In this document: positions 34,625 through 43,630 of the stretch, in pieces
Numbering within the stretch: the stretch's first letter is position 1
How the letters are laid out: the number at the start of each line of letters is the position of its first letter
Assembly (NCBI RefSeq): GCF_000719135.1
Contig: NZ_JOEK01000012.1
Span: 1-64,000 of the forward strand
DNA: 64,000 bases
Direction of reading: 5' to 3'
Source: Streptomyces avicenniae
GTDB taxonomy: Bacteria; Actinomycetota; Actinomycetes; Streptomycetales; Streptomycetaceae
Program-made: the position numbers and the translations under genes
The notes under the pieces: model-generated
The model's input: only the letters and a program-made list of their open reading frames with translations
What the model was told of the DNA's origin: nothing
Database searches by the model: none

Positions 34625-35773
34625 ATGACGGACACGGAGACCGGCGCCGTACGCGTGCTGATCGCGGCCGACAAGTTCAAGGGCTCGCTGACCGCCGCCG
34701 AGGTGGCCGCGCGCGTGACGGCCGGTGTCCTCGCCGCGCGCCCGGCCGCGACCGTGACGGCACTGCCCGTCGCGGACGGCGGCGACGGGACGGTGGCGGC
34801 GGCCGTGGCGGGCGGCTTCGAGGCGCGCGAGGCGGAGGTGACCGACCCGCTGGGGCTGCCGGTGCGCGCGACGTTCGCGCTGCGCGGTGACGTCGCGGTG
34901 GTCGAGATGGCGCAGGCGTCGGGCCTGGCGCTGCTGCCGCGCTACGCGCTCGCACCGATGACGGCGACGACGTACGGCACCGGCGAGCTGATCGCCGCCG
35001 CGCTGGACGCGGGGGCGCGCCGCATCGTCCTCGGTGTCGGCGGCTCGGCGACGACGGACGGCGGCGTCGGCATGCTGACGGCGCTCGGCGCCCGCTTCCT
35101 GGACGAGGACGGCGACCCGGTGCCGCACGGCGGCGGCCCGCTGCGCGAGCTGGTGACGGCCGACCTGTCCGGCCTCGACCCGCGCCTCGCGGACACGACG
35201 GTCGTGCTGGCCAGCGACGTGGACAACCCCCTGACGGGCCCGCAGGGCGCGGCGGCGGTCTACGGGCCGCAGAAGGGCGCCGATCCGGTGGAGGTGGAGC
35301 TGCTGGACTCGGCGCTCGGCACGCTCGTGAAGGTGCTGGAGCGCGCCGAGGGCCCGCGCGCCACCGAGTTGGCACGCTCCCCCGGCGCGGGCGCGGCGGG
35401 CGGCGTGGGCTACGGGGCGCTGATCGGTCTCGGCGCGTCGTTCCGGCCAGGCATCGAGGTGCTGCTCGACGTGCTGGGCTTCGAGGCCGCGCTGGCGCAG
35501 GCCGACGTCGTGATCACGGGCGAGGGGTCCCTCGACCGGCAGACGCTGCACGGCAAGGCCCCCGCCGGGGTCGCCGCCGCCGCGCGCGCGGCGGGCAGGC
35601 GCGTGCTGGCGGTGTGCGGGCGGCTCGCGCTCGACGACGCCGCCCTCGCGGGCGCGGGCATCGAGGCGGCCTACCCACTGACGGCCCTGGAGCCGGACAC
35701 GGAGCGCTGCATGGTCGAGGCCGGGCCGCTGCTGGAGAAGGCCGCCCAACTGCTGGCCGCGGAACGGCTCTGA
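34625..35773 (+). CDS. glycerate 2-kinase (GarK type)
   Basis: This 382-residue kinase phosphorylates D-glycerate, feeding glyoxylate- or sugar-acid-derived carbon into glycolysis. Family signatures include ADKFKGSLTAAEVA at the N-terminus, VADGGDGTVAA, VEMAQASGLALL, GVGGSATTDGGVGML and VITGEGSLDRQTLHGKAP. Length is normal. GGGG lies 5 nt before the ATG. It is monocistronic with a strong terminator and preceded by a LacI-like box, which suggests carbon-source control. Confidence 0.92.
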   Translation: MTDTETGAVRVLIAADKFKGSLTAAEVAARVTAGVLAARPAATVTALPVADGGDGTVAAAVAGGFEAREAEVTDPLGLPVRATFALRGDVAVVEMAQASGLALLPRYALAPMTATTYGTGELIAAALDAGARRIVLGVGGSATTDGGVGMLTALGARFLDEDGDPVPHGGGPLRELVTADLSGLDPRLADTTVVLASDVDNPLTGPQGAAAVYGPQKGADPVEVELLDSALGTLVKVLERAEGPRATELARSPGAGAAGGVGYGALIGLGASFRPGIEVLLDVLGFEAALAQADVVITGEGSLDRQTLHGKAPAGVAAAARAAGRRVLAVCGRLALDDAALAGAGIEAAYPLTALEPDTERCMVEAGPLLEKAAQLLAAERL

Positions 35774-35842
35774 CGGCGGCGGGACCGGGCCGACCGCCCG
35801 GCCTCCCGGTGATCCCCGCCACAATTCCGCCACCCATACCCC

Positions 35843-35868
35843 GGGCCCCCCGCACGCGCGGGGGGCCC
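35843..35868 (+). terminator. terminator of glycerate kinase
   Basis: GGGCCCCCCGC, loop ACGC, GCGGGGGGCCC form a perfect 11-bp stem 70 nt after the stop codon. Confidence 0.65.
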
Positions 35869-35985
35869 GCCGTCATGTCAACGTGCCGTGCAACATCACT
35901 TCCTGACGCTCCCTCACGCGATCGCCCGCCCCGACGCGTCCGCCGCGCCTCCCGGGACGCGGCGGAACCCGCCGTCCGGCACACG

Positions 35986-35991
35986 TACAGT
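35986..35991 (+). promoter_or_regulatory. -10 element of a probably leaderless transcript
   Basis: TACAGT lies 8 nt before the ATG at 36000, the usual -10 to start distance. No Shine-Dalgarno sequence is present, so the message probably starts at or very near the initiation codon. The -35 region (CGGAAC at 17 bp) is weak. Confidence 0.45.
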
Positions 35992-35999
35992 CTGCCGTT

Positions 36000-37001
36000 A
36001 TGAAAATCATTAGCAATAAGGGCCGGGGGCTCGCCGCCCTGCTCGCCCTCGGGGGACTGGCCGGATGCGGCGGCGGTGGCGGCCCCGCCGCGCCGTCCAC
36101 GGAGGAGGCGGCGGCCTCCGTCTCCAGCTGCGGCCTCGACCTGGAGGTGGGCGCTCCTCCCCGGCGCGCGATAGCGCTGGAGCAGAACGCGACCGAGATC
36201 ATGCTCAGCCTCGGCCTGGCCGACCACATGATCGGCACCTCCTACCAGACCGACCCCGTCATGCCCTCCCTGGCGGACCAGTACGCGCAGGTCCCCGTGC
36301 TGGCGGCGCAGTACGCGAACCACGAGGCGACGCTCGCCGAGGAGCCCGACTTCCTCTACTCCACCCTGTCCTCCGCCTACGCCGACCAGGCGGCGGGCGG
36401 GCGCGCCGACTGGGCGGCGCTCGGCGTGCCCGCCTACCTCGGCGCGTTCGACTGCGAGGACCAGGACCTCGTGCCGGGCACGGTGGAGTTCGACACGCTC
36501 TTCGACGAGATCGAGGACGTGGCGGACGTCTTCGACGTCGAGGAGCGGGGCGCCCGCCTCGTGGACGGCCTGCGGCAGCGGCTCGACGACGCGGTGGCGG
36601 ACGCCCCGCAGGACACCGGCGCGCGCCTGATGTGGTACTACTCCGGCACCTCGACGCCCTACATCGCCGGGCAGGGCGGCCTGCCCTCCACCGCGAGCCG
36701 ACTCCTCGGCGTGGACAACGCGTTCGACGACGTACGGCAGAAGTGGCCGGAGGGCAGCTGGGAGGAGATCGCCGAGCGCGACCCCGACGTCATCGTCCTG
36801 GCCGACCTGACGCGCGGCGGCGACGGCGACAGCGCCGAGGCGAAGAAGCGCTTCCTGCGGACGAACCCGGTCACCTCGCAGCTCGGCGCCGTGCGCAACG
36901 ACCGTTTCCTCGTGGTCCCCGGCTCCGCGATGGACCCCTCGGTCCGCAGCGTCGAGCTGGTGGAGGCCGTGAGCGAGGGGCTGCGGGAGCTGTACGGCTG
37001 A
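36000..37001 (+). CDS. ABC transporter substrate-binding lipoprotein (class III, metallophore/cobalamin type)
   Basis: This 333-residue lipoprotein has the signal peptide GLAALLALGGLAGC with Cys23 as lipidated residue. A class III (FecB/BtuF-like) two-lobed fold follows: IALEQNATEIMLSLGLADHMIGTSYQ, then EPDFLYSTLSSAY, and DPDVIVLADL in the C-lobe. It should capture a metal chelate, heme or corrinoid outside the membrane for the permease and ATPase encoded downstream. The first codons are A/T-rich and overlap a Zur-like box. No RBS is seen, which fits a leaderless transcript. The exact ligand is unknown. Confidence 0.88.
   Translation: MKIISNKGRGLAALLALGGLAGCGGGGGPAAPSTEEAAASVSSCGLDLEVGAPPRRAIALEQNATEIMLSLGLADHMIGTSYQTDPVMPSLADQYAQVPVLAAQYANHEATLAEEPDFLYSTLSSAYADQAAGGRADWAALGVPAYLGAFDCEDQDLVPGTVEFDTLFDEIEDVADVFDVEERGARLVDGLRQRLDDAVADAPQDTGARLMWYYSGTSTPYIAGQGGLPSTASRLLGVDNAFDDVRQKWPEGSWEEIAERDPDVIVLADLTRGGDGDSAEAKKRFLRTNPVTSQLGAVRNDRFLVVPGSAMDPSVRSVELVEAVSEGLRELYG
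36001..36015. promoter_or_regulatory. Zur-box-like operator overlapping the start codon
   Basis: TGAAAAT-C-ATTAGCA matches the actinobacterial Zur 7-1-7 inverted repeat TGAAAAT-N-ATTTTCA perfectly in the left arm and at 5 of 7 in the right. It covers the second base of the ATG through codon 5, an A/T-rich run in a G/C-rich genome. Binding of Zur-Zn here would block a leaderless transcript. Confidence 0.55.
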
Positions 37002-37057
37002 CCCCCGCACGACCCGCGCCGCTCCCACCTCCCCCTGCCGCACGCCCCGGAGACACC

Positions 37058-37822
37058 GTGAACGACACCCCATCCCTGCCGCCACGCGACCTGCTCGCCC
37101 GCTGGGACGACCAGCAGGCCGCCTACGTCGCCCACCGCGACCTGCGCTTCGACGCCATGTTCGACGTGCTCGACCTGCACCTGCCCCCCGACTTCCACGC
37201 ACTCGACCTGGCCTGCGGTCCCGGCTCGCTCGCCGACCGCGCCCTGCGCAGGTTCCCGCACGCCTCCTTCACCGCCGTCGATCACGACCCCCTGCTACTG
37301 CACGTGGCCCGCGGCGTGCTGGCCGACCATGGGGACCGCGCGAGCGTCCTCGACACCGACCTCGTCCGTGACGACTGGTCGGCGCCGCTGGCGGGCCGGA
37401 CGTTCGACGCCGTGCTGTCCTCGACCGCGCTGCACTGGCTCTCCCCCACCGACCTGCTGCGCGTCTACACCCGGCTCGCCGAGCTGCTCGCACCGGGCGC
37501 CGTCCTCCTCAACGCCGACCACCTCCGCTTCGGCCCCGACCAGGAGACCCTGCGGTCGCTGTCGGCCGAGCACGACACACGGGTCCAGCGGGCCGCCTTC
37601 GCCGCCGGCGCCGACACCTGGGACGACTGGTTCGCCCTGGCGGCCGGGCAGCCGGGGATGGGCCCGGTGGCCGCGGAGCGGGAGCGCCGGTTCGCCGGGC
37701 GCCCTCCCCAGCCGCCCGCGCCGCTCCACTTCCACCTGTCGGCCCTGCGTACGGCGGGCTTCGGCGAGGTCGGCACGGTGTGGCAGTACCTCGACGACCA
37801 CGTCGTCCTCGCCCGGCGATGA
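37058..37822 (+). CDS. class I SAM-dependent methyltransferase in the metal-uptake operon
   Basis: This 254-residue Rossmann-fold methyltransferase has motif I ALDLACGPGSLADRAL, acidic residue in FTAVDHDPLLL, and STALHWLSPTDLLRV, as in UbiE/BioC/trans-aconitate-type enzymes. GTG 37058 lies 5 nt after GGAG; its stop overlaps the permease start (ATGA). A methyltransferase inserted between a binding protein and its permease is unusual and suggests modification of the imported chelator or of the ligand after uptake. The substrate is unknown. Confidence 0.85.
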   Translation: MNDTPSLPPRDLLARWDDQQAAYVAHRDLRFDAMFDVLDLHLPPDFHALDLACGPGSLADRALRRFPHASFTAVDHDPLLLHVARGVLADHGDRASVLDTDLVRDDWSAPLAGRTFDAVLSSTALHWLSPTDLLRVYTRLAELLAPGAVLLNADHLRFGPDQETLRSLSAEHDTRVQRAAFAAGADTWDDWFALAAGQPGMGPVAAERERRFAGRPPQPPAPLHFHLSALRTAGFGEVGTVWQYLDDHVVLARR

Positions 37823-38853
37823 CGCGGCCCGTCCTCGCCGCGCGCGCCCCGCTCGTGCTGACGGCGGGCGGGGCGGCGCTCACGCTGTCCCTGCTGGTTG
37901 CGGCCGGGACCGGCAGCGCCGACATACCGCCCCTCGGGGTGGCGCGCACCGTGGGCGCCCACCTCGGCGGCCCGTGGGAGACGCTGCCCCCGCTGCGTGA
38001 CAGCATCGTCTGGGACCTGCGGCTGCCCCGCGTCCTGCTCGCCGCCTTGACCGGGGCCGGGCTCGCCGTGTGCGGGGCCGTGCTCCAGGCGACGACGCGC
38101 AACCCGCTCGCCGACCCGTACCTCCTCGGCGTCTCCTCCGGTGCCTCGACCGGGGCCGTCTGCGTCCTCGTGCTGGGTATCGGCTCCGGCGTCGGCTCCC
38201 TCGCCCTGCCGGTGGGGGCCTTCGCCGGGGCGCTGACGGCGTTCGCCTGCGTGCTCCTGCTGCTGGGACGCACCCTCGGCTCGGCGACCCGCGTCGTGCT
38301 GGCCGGTGTCATGGTCTCCCAGCTGTTCGGCGCGCTGACGAGCCTCGTCGTCGTGCTGGCGGGCGACGCCGACCGCACCAGGGCGGTGACGTTCTGGCTC
38401 CTCGGGTCGCTCGCCTCCGCCGACTGGACGCTGGTGGGCGTCTGCGCGGTCGGCACGGCCGCCGGGCTTGCGCTGCTCCAGCTCCACGCCGGGCAGTTGG
38501 ACGCGCTGGCCTTCGGGCGGGAGACCGCCGCGGCCGTGGGCTTCGAGGTGCGCCGCTCGGAGCCCGTGCTGTACGTGGTCACCGCCGTCGTCACCGGCTG
38601 CCTGGTCGCCGCGGGCGGCGCCATCGGCTTCGTCGGCCTGCTGGTGCCGCACGCGGCCAGGGCGCTGGTGGGCGGGCGCCACACGGTCCTGCTCCCGGCG
38701 GCGGCGCTGCTGGGCGCGACGTTCCTCGTCTGGGCCGACACGGCGGCCAGGACCGTCCTCGCCCCCCAGGAGATGCCGGTGGGCGTCCTGACCGCGCTCA
38801 TCGGCGTGCCCGCGTTCGCCGTGCTGCTGCGCCGCAGAACCGGTGCGCCGTGA
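37819..38853 (+). CDS. FecCD-type ABC transporter permease
   Basis: This 344-residue permease has about 9-10 transmembrane helices of the BtuC/FecCD family. Characteristic stretches are LRLPRVLLAALTGAGLAVCGAVLQATTRNPLADPYLLGVSSGAS near the N-terminus and AAGGAIGFVGLLVPHAARALVGGRH near the end, with the ATPase-coupling loop. It forms a homodimeric channel for a chelate delivered by the upstream binding protein. The start overlaps the preceding gene by ATGA and its own stop overlaps the ATPase start, giving tight coupling. Confidence 0.93.
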   Translation: MTRPVLAARAPLVLTAGGAALTLSLLVAAGTGSADIPPLGVARTVGAHLGGPWETLPPLRDSIVWDLRLPRVLLAALTGAGLAVCGAVLQATTRNPLADPYLLGVSSGASTGAVCVLVLGIGSGVGSLALPVGAFAGALTAFACVLLLLGRTLGSATRVVLAGVMVSQLFGALTSLVVVLAGDADRTRAVTFWLLGSLASADWTLVGVCAVGTAAGLALLQLHAGQLDALAFGRETAAAVGFEVRRSEPVLYVVTAVVTGCLVAAGGAIGFVGLLVPHAARALVGGRHTVLLPAAALLGATFLVWADTAARTVLAPQEMPVGVLTALIGVPAFAVLLRRRTGAP

Positions 38854-39686
38854 GCGCGGGACCGGCACGGCACGAGGCGCGGGAGCTGCACTGGCACGCC
38901 GGGCGTCTGCGCGTCCTCGGCGGGATCACGCTCGCCCTGCCGCCCGGCCGGTTCACCGGGCTCGTCGGCCCGAACGGATCGGGGAAGTCCACGTTGCTGC
39001 GGCTGCTCGCCGGGCTGCGCGCGCCCTCGGCGGGACACGCGCTGCTGGACGGCGAGGACGTGGCGGCGACGGGACGCCGCGCCGTGGCGCGCAGGCTGGC
39101 CTTCGTCGCCCAGGACGTCGCGACCGACGTGGACATGACGGTACGGGAGGTGGTGACGCTCGGCCGTGCCCCCCACCGCGGGCGGACGGCGGCCCCGGCC
39201 CCGCGGGACCGGGAGGCGGTGGAGCTGGCGATGGCCCGCACGGGGGTGTCCTGGCTCGCCGACCGGTCGTGGCCCACGCTCTCCGGCGGGGAGCGGCAGC
39301 GCGTGAACGTGGCGAGGGCGCTCGCCCAGGAACCGGCCGGGCTCCTGCTGGACGAGCCCACCAACCACCTGGACGTCCGGCACCGGCTCGACCTGCTGGG
39401 GATGCTCTCGGCATCGGGCGTCACGGTCGTCGCGGCCCTCCACGAACTGGAGCTGGCCGCGCGCTACTGCGACCACCTGGTGCTGCTCGACGGCGGCCGG
39501 GTGGTCGCGTCGGGCAGCCCGGCGCAGGTGCTCACCTCCCGCACCCTGCGCGAGGTGTACCAGGTCCGCGCCACCGTGCGTGAAGGCCCGGACGGACGCC
39601 CCGACCTACGGCTCGACCCGCTCGACCCGCCCGGCGGCGGCGCGGCGCGGGAGGGAGGTCAGACGTCGGCCTCGGAGACGACGTAG
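38850..39686 (+). CDS. ABC transporter ATP-binding protein (metallophore/cobalamin type)
   Basis: This 278-residue ATPase has Walker A GPNGSGKST (about 40-48), signature LSGGERQRVNVARALAQEP, Walker B LLLDEPTNHLDV, and the His switch LHELELAAR. It energises the FecCD permease. The GTG start overlaps the permease stop. The C-terminal tail is Pro/Gly-rich and its last 28 bases overlap the 3' end of the convergent membrane-protein gene. Confidence 0.92.
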   Translation: MSAGPARHEARELHWHAGRLRVLGGITLALPPGRFTGLVGPNGSGKSTLLRLLAGLRAPSAGHALLDGEDVAATGRRAVARRLAFVAQDVATDVDMTVREVVTLGRAPHRGRTAAPAPRDREAVELAMARTGVSWLADRSWPTLSGGERQRVNVARALAQEPAGLLLDEPTNHLDVRHRLDLLGMLSASGVTVVAALHELELAARYCDHLVLLDGGRVVASGSPAQVLTSRTLREVYQVRATVREGPDGRPDLRLDPLDPPGGGAAREGGQTSASETT

Positions 39687-40228
39687 ATCCGCGGCCGTTC
39701 CTCGCGCGTCAGGTCCACCACGACCGCCACCTCGGGCTCCTCGGGGGACTGCTGCACGGTGACCCCCGCGTACGTCCGTGACGGGTCGTCGAACGACCAG
39801 CCGACCGTGTCGGCCTCCGCGTCGGGGATGGTGATCCGGCCGGGGACGAGATCGGCCGGTTCCGCCCCCAACTCGTGCAGGAAGCCGCTCAGTTGGTCGG
39901 GAGAGCAGCGGAACTCGGTGTAGAACGTGCTGCTCTCCCAGGCGTTCGTCTCGTAGTAGCCGACGTACGCGGCGCCGCCGGGGATCGGCACGTCGTAGAT
40001 GCGCCGCTGCACCTTGCTCGGCCACTCGTAGATCAGCGCGCGCGCCGACGCCGTGCGGGCCTTGTCCTCGCCGCTGTCGCGGCTCTGGTAGGCGGACAGC
40101 GCCAGGTAGCCCGCCGGGACGGCGATCAGCAGCGCCACGAGGACCGCCACGAGCCAGCGGTGGCGCGGGCGGTGCGGCGGGCGCTGGGCCGGTGCGGCGG
40201 ACGGCGGCGGCGTCGTGGTGGTCGTCAT
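39659..40228 (-). CDS. single-pass membrane protein of unknown function
   Basis: This 189-residue protein has a short cytoplasmic Pro/Thr-rich tail, one membrane helix (WLVAVLVALLIAVPAGYLAL, about residues 25-44) and a 140-residue extracytoplasmic domain with one Cys, rich in Tyr and acidic residues. No known domain is recognised. Its ATG overlaps the stop of the preceding ROK kinase (TGATG), so the two are probably co-translated. The 3' end overlaps the ABC ATPase gene by 28 bases. Confidence 0.75.
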   Translation of the reverse strand: MTTTTTPPPSAAPAQRPPHRPRHRWLVAVLVALLIAVPAGYLALSAYQSRDSGEDKARTASARALIYEWPSKVQRRIYDVPIPGGAAYVGYYETNAWESSTFYTEFRCSPDQLSGFLHELGAEPADLVPGRITIPDAEADTVGWSFDDPSRTYAGVTVQQSPEEPEVAVVVDLTREERPRIYVVSEADV

Positions 40229-41373
40229 CAGCGGTTGGTCCGTCCCCGGGGTGGCAGGCGCAGGTCGAACGTGGTCCTGTGGACGCGCTCGGCGCGGCGT
40301 CGGTTGGCGCGGCGGAAGCGGCGGGCGACGAGGCGCGCGAGGTCGGCGGCGCCGACCATCCCGGCGTCGGTGCCCAGCTCTGCGCGGACGATGGTGGCCT
40401 CGGGCCGGTAGCCGCGGCCGGTGAGCTGGCGGCGGAACGCCTCCCTGGCCGGGCCGATCAGCAGGTCGTCGGCCTCGCTGACGCCGCCGCCGACGACGAA
40501 GCGCGCCGGGTCCAGGGCGGCGGCCAGGTTGGCGATGCCGACGCCGAGCCAGCGGCCGACGTCCTCCAGCAGCTCGACGCACATCGCGTCGCCGCCGCGC
40601 GCCAGTTCGCTGATGAGCGGCCCGGTGATGTCGCCGATGTCGCCGCCGACGCGGTCGAGGATGTGGTGGGCGACGGGCGAGTCGGCGGCGGCCAGTTCAC
40701 GGGCCTCCCTGACGAGCGCGTTGCCCGAGCTGTACTGCTCCCAGCAGCCGCGGTTGCCGCACGGGCAGCGGTGGCCGCCCGGCACGACCTGCATGTGGCC
40801 GAACTCGCCCGCGACGCCGTACGCGCCCCGCTTGACCTTGCCGCCCTCCAGTATGGCGCCGCCGATCCCGGTGCCGAGCGTGATCATCACGAGGTGGTCG
40901 GCGCCCCGCCCGGCGCCGAAGCGCCACTCGCCCCAGACGGCGGTGTTGGCGTCGTTGTCCACCATGATGGGCACGGCGAGGCGGGCCGCCAGCGCGTCGC
41001 GCAGCGGCTCGTTGCGCCAGGCCAGGTGGGGGGCGAACAGGACGGTGGAGCGGTCCGTGTCCACCCATCCGGCCGCGCCGATGCCGACGGCGTGCACGTC
41101 GTGCCGGTCGGACAGGTCGAGGACGAGTTCGGCGATGGTGTCCTCGACGACCTTGGGGCTCTTGGACTTGTCGGGCGTCTCGGTGCGTACCCGCTCCAGG
41201 ACCGTGCCGTCCGGGTCCACGACCCCGGCCATGACCTTCGTGCCGCCGATGTCGATGCCGACGGTCGGCACGCGGGGGGCGGACAGGTGTGAGCGCCGCT
41301 CGCGCGTGGCGGCGGCGCTGCGCACCGTCGCCCGGACCGTACGGCGGTTGACTCGCTCACGGTAGGTACTCAT
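40228..41373 (-). CDS. ROK-family glucokinase-like protein
   Basis: This 381-residue sugar kinase has the ATP-binding VGIDIGGTKVMAGVVDPDG, a ligand loop with VDNDANTAVWGEWRFGAG, ITLGTGIGGAILEGGKVKRGAYGVAGEFGHMQV, and the zinc site GHRCPCGNRGCWEQYSSGNAL. A basic 37-residue extension precedes the domain, and the C-terminus is very basic, both as in the Streptomyces coelicolor SCO6110 protein, a characterised ROK glucokinase that this closely resembles from memory. There is no HTH, so it is not a ROK repressor. The following membrane protein overlaps its stop. Confidence 0.88.
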   Translation of the reverse strand: MSTYRERVNRRTVRATVRSAAATRERRSHLSAPRVPTVGIDIGGTKVMAGVVDPDGTVLERVRTETPDKSKSPKVVEDTIAELVLDLSDRHDVHAVGIGAAGWVDTDRSTVLFAPHLAWRNEPLRDALAARLAVPIMVDNDANTAVWGEWRFGAGRGADHLVMITLGTGIGGAILEGGKVKRGAYGVAGEFGHMQVVPGGHRCPCGNRGCWEQYSSGNALVREARELAAADSPVAHHILDRVGGDIGDITGPLISELARGGDAMCVELLEDVGRWLGVGIANLAAALDPARFVVGGGVSEADDLLIGPAREAFRRQLTGRGYRPEATIVRAELGTDAGMVGAADLARLVARRFRRANRRRAERVHRTTFDLRLPPRGRTNR

Positions 41374-41492
41374 CGGCTCGATTCTGCCCTACCCCGGGGC
41401 GGGCCGGGCGGCTGCCCACCGGCTGACACGGCGGCGCGGCGGCTTCCGGCCGATGATGACGGCGGATCATGTCAGGGGAGGAAGGAAACGCC

Positions 41493-42647
41493 GTGCTGGG
41501 GGAAGAGGAGTACCGGGCGCTGAGCGCCCGCGCGATCGCGGCGGCCGTGGGGGCGCGTGAGCTGTCGGCCGCCGAGGTGACGGAGGCCGCGCTGCGGGCG
41601 ATCGACCGGTGGGACGGCGGGCTGCGGGCCTGCGCCGCCGTCTGGCCGGGACGGGCGCGGACGCGGGCCGCGGCGATCGACCGGGTGGTGCGCGGCGGGG
41701 CGCGGCTGCCGCTGGCGGGCGTGCCGGTCGTGGTGAAGGCGCCGGAGGGCCGTACGTCGTTCCAGTCGCGGCGTCTGGCGGCGGCGGGCTGCGTGGTGGT
41801 GGCGGCCGGGTCGGTCCCGGCGGGGCGCACGTACCGGACGTGGGGGGCGACGGGGCGCGGGCCGACGCGTAACCCGTGGCTGCCCGACCGCTCCCCCGGC
41901 GGCTCGTCGGCGGGCTCGGCCGTGGCGGTCGCGGCGGGCATGGTGCCGCTGGCCACCGGCAGCGACGGCGCGGGGTCGCTGCGCATCCCCGCCGCCTGGT
42001 GCGGGGTCCACGGCCTGAAGCCGACGAGCGGGCGGCTGCCCGCGCGTGACCGCGCCGGGCTGACCCTGGGCGGGCCGCTGACGCGCGACCCCGCCGACGC
42101 CGCCGCCTGGCTGCGTGCCGTGACGGGCCACGACCCGGACGCCGCCGCGCCGCCAGGACGGCCGCCGCGCGTCGTGTGGTCGGCGACGCTCGGCTTCGCA
42201 CGGACGGAGCCGGAGGTGGCGCGGGTGGCGCGGGAGGCGCTGTCCGCGCTGGTGGCGGACGCGGGGCTCGTGCCCGTGGACCGGCCGGTGCGGCTGGCCG
42301 ATCCGGAGGCGGCGTGGCGGGCGCTGCGCGTGCCGGGCGGGGAGGGGGACGCGGCGGCGCGGGCGCTGAACGACGCGCGGCTCGCGGACGTGTTCGCGGG
42401 CGCCGACCTGCTGGCGACGCCGACGACGCCCCACCCGCCGCACGGCCACGACGGTCCTGGCGCGCGGATGACGACGGCGCTGACCTGGGCGTTCAACCTC
42501 AGCGGCCATCCGGCGGCGAGCGTGCCCGCCGGGACGACGGCGGCGGGCGAGCCGGTCGGGTTGCAGCTCGTCGCGCGGCACGGCGCGGAGGCGCTGCTGC
42601 TGGCGGTGGCCGCCGCGCGGGGCGCCGTCCGGCCGGTCGGGGGCTGA
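41493..42647 (+). CDS. amidase-signature hydrolase (short form)
   Basis: This 384-residue amidase-signature enzyme has the Ser-cisSer-Lys triad elements: Lys in [10 protein letters not shown], Ser in [15 protein letters not shown] and the loop [18 protein letters not shown]. It is shorter than typical 450-500-residue members, with the region between the triad core and the C-terminal barrel reduced. I chose GTG 41493 because AGGAAGGA precedes it; ATG 41469 in the same frame has no good site. The substrate cannot be inferred from context. Confidence 0.8.
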   Translation: MLGEEEYRALSARAIAAAVGARELSAAEVTEAALRAIDRWDGGLRACAAVWPGRARTRAAAIDRVVRGGARLPLAGVPVVVKAPEGRTSFQSRRLAAAGCVVVAAGSVPAGRTYRTWGATGRGPTRNPWLPDRSPGGSSAGSAVAVAAGMVPLATGSDGAGSLRIPAAWCGVHGLKPTSGRLPARDRAGLTLGGPLTRDPADAAAWLRAVTGHDPDAAAPPGRPPRVVWSATLGFARTEPEVARVAREALSALVADAGLVPVDRPVRLADPEAAWRALRVPGGEGDAAARALNDARLADVFAGADLLATPTTPHPPHGHDGPGARMTTALTWAFNLSGHPAASVPAGTTAAGEPVGLQLVARHGAEALLLAVAAARGAVRPVGG

Positions 42648-42654
42648 CGCGCGT

Positions 42655-43542
42655 TCAGCCGGGCGCCGTGCGGCGCGGCGGCCGGGCGGCGGGCTCGCGC
42701 GTCCCGTCGTGGCCGACGAGCAGGGAGCGCGGGAACGACGGGCCCCGGGGCGGGCGCGGCGCCGCGGCGAGGTCGTGCAGGAGCGCGGCGCTGTCGTCGT
42801 CCGCCGGGTAGTAGGACTCGACGGAGATCTCCTCCAGGGTGATGTCCTGCGGGGTCCCGAACGTCGTCACGGTGGAGAACAGCCGCAGCTCGCGGTCCCC
42901 GAGGCGGAAGATCATCGAGGTCGCCACCTCGGGCTCCTGCCGGGGGAAGGGGCCGCCGGGGGCGTCGGGCGCGTCGCCGGGGAAGTACGCGTCGAGGAGG
43001 GCGACGGTCTCCTGGTCCCCCGACCTGGCGGCCTGGCGCACCAGCCGGGCGCGCAGGTACGCGCGGACCTCGGGCAGGTTGACCATCAGCGGCGCGAGGC
43101 CGCGCGGGTCCAAGCCGAGCCGCACCATGTTGACCGGGGCGCGCAGCAGCGCGGGATCGACACCGGTGACGAGGCGTTCGACCGGCGCGTTGACCAGGAC
43201 GATGTTCCAGCTCCGGTCCACGACGACCGCCGGGTAGGGCTCGTGCGCGCGCAGGACGCGTGCCACGGCGGCGCGGACGGCCGCCATGTCCGGCTCGTCG
43301 AGCGGGCGCTCGCGGTAGCGGGGCGCGAAGCCCGCCGCGACCAGCAGCCGGTTGCGGTGCCGCAGCGGCACGTCCAGGTGGGTCGCGAGCCGCAGCACCA
43401 TGTCGGCGCTCGGCCGGGACCTGCCCGTCTCGACCAGGCTGACGTGGCGCGGCGACACGTCGGCCGCGAGCGCCAGGTCGAGCTGGCTGAGCCGCCGGCT
43501 GTGCCGCCACGCGCGCAGCATGCCGCCCACCGTCGTCTCCAC
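42655..43542 (-). CDS. XRE-family regulator with MmyB-like ligand domain
   Basis: This 295-residue protein has an N-terminal HTH_3/31 (LRAWRHSRRLSQLDLALAADVSPRHVSLVETGRSRPS, about residues 9-44) and a C-terminal MLTR-LBD ligand domain with RPLDEPDMAAV and PYPAVVVDRSWNIVLVN. GTG 43542 has no RBS, but TAGGGT lies 7 nt upstream, so the gene is probably leaderless. It is divergent from a SnoaL-like gene 88 bp away, which is the likely target, as is common for this regulator class. Confidence 0.88.
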   Translation of the reverse strand: METTVGGMLRAWRHSRRLSQLDLALAADVSPRHVSLVETGRSRPSADMVLRLATHLDVPLRHRNRLLVAAGFAPRYRERPLDEPDMAAVRAAVARVLRAHEPYPAVVVDRSWNIVLVNAPVERLVTGVDPALLRAPVNMVRLGLDPRGLAPLMVNLPEVRAYLRARLVRQAARSGDQETVALLDAYFPGDAPDAPGGPFPRQEPEVATSMIFRLGDRELRLFSTVTTFGTPQDITLEEISVESYYPADDDSAALLHDLAAAPRPPRGPSFPRSLLVGHDGTREPAARPPRRTAPG

Positions 43543-43549
43543 GGCCCCG

Positions 43550-43578
43550 ACCCTAGCCGCGCCGCCCGACCAGGTCCA
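43550..43578 (-). promoter_or_regulatory. promoter of the leaderless XRE gene
   Basis: On the minus strand TGGACC (43573-43578), 17 bp, then TAGGGT (43550-43555) lie 7 nt from the GTG start, which fits a leaderless start. Confidence 0.5.
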
Positions 43579-43630
43579 TGAACTGCGGTTTCATCGACAC
43601 CGCCGGGGCCGCGCGGCCACACTCCCCGGC

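Noticed and set aside
36001..36015. An IdeR/DmdR iron box
   Set aside because: The IdeR consensus TTAGGTTAGSCTAACCTAA is not matched; the left arm TGAAAAT and spacing fit Zur better.
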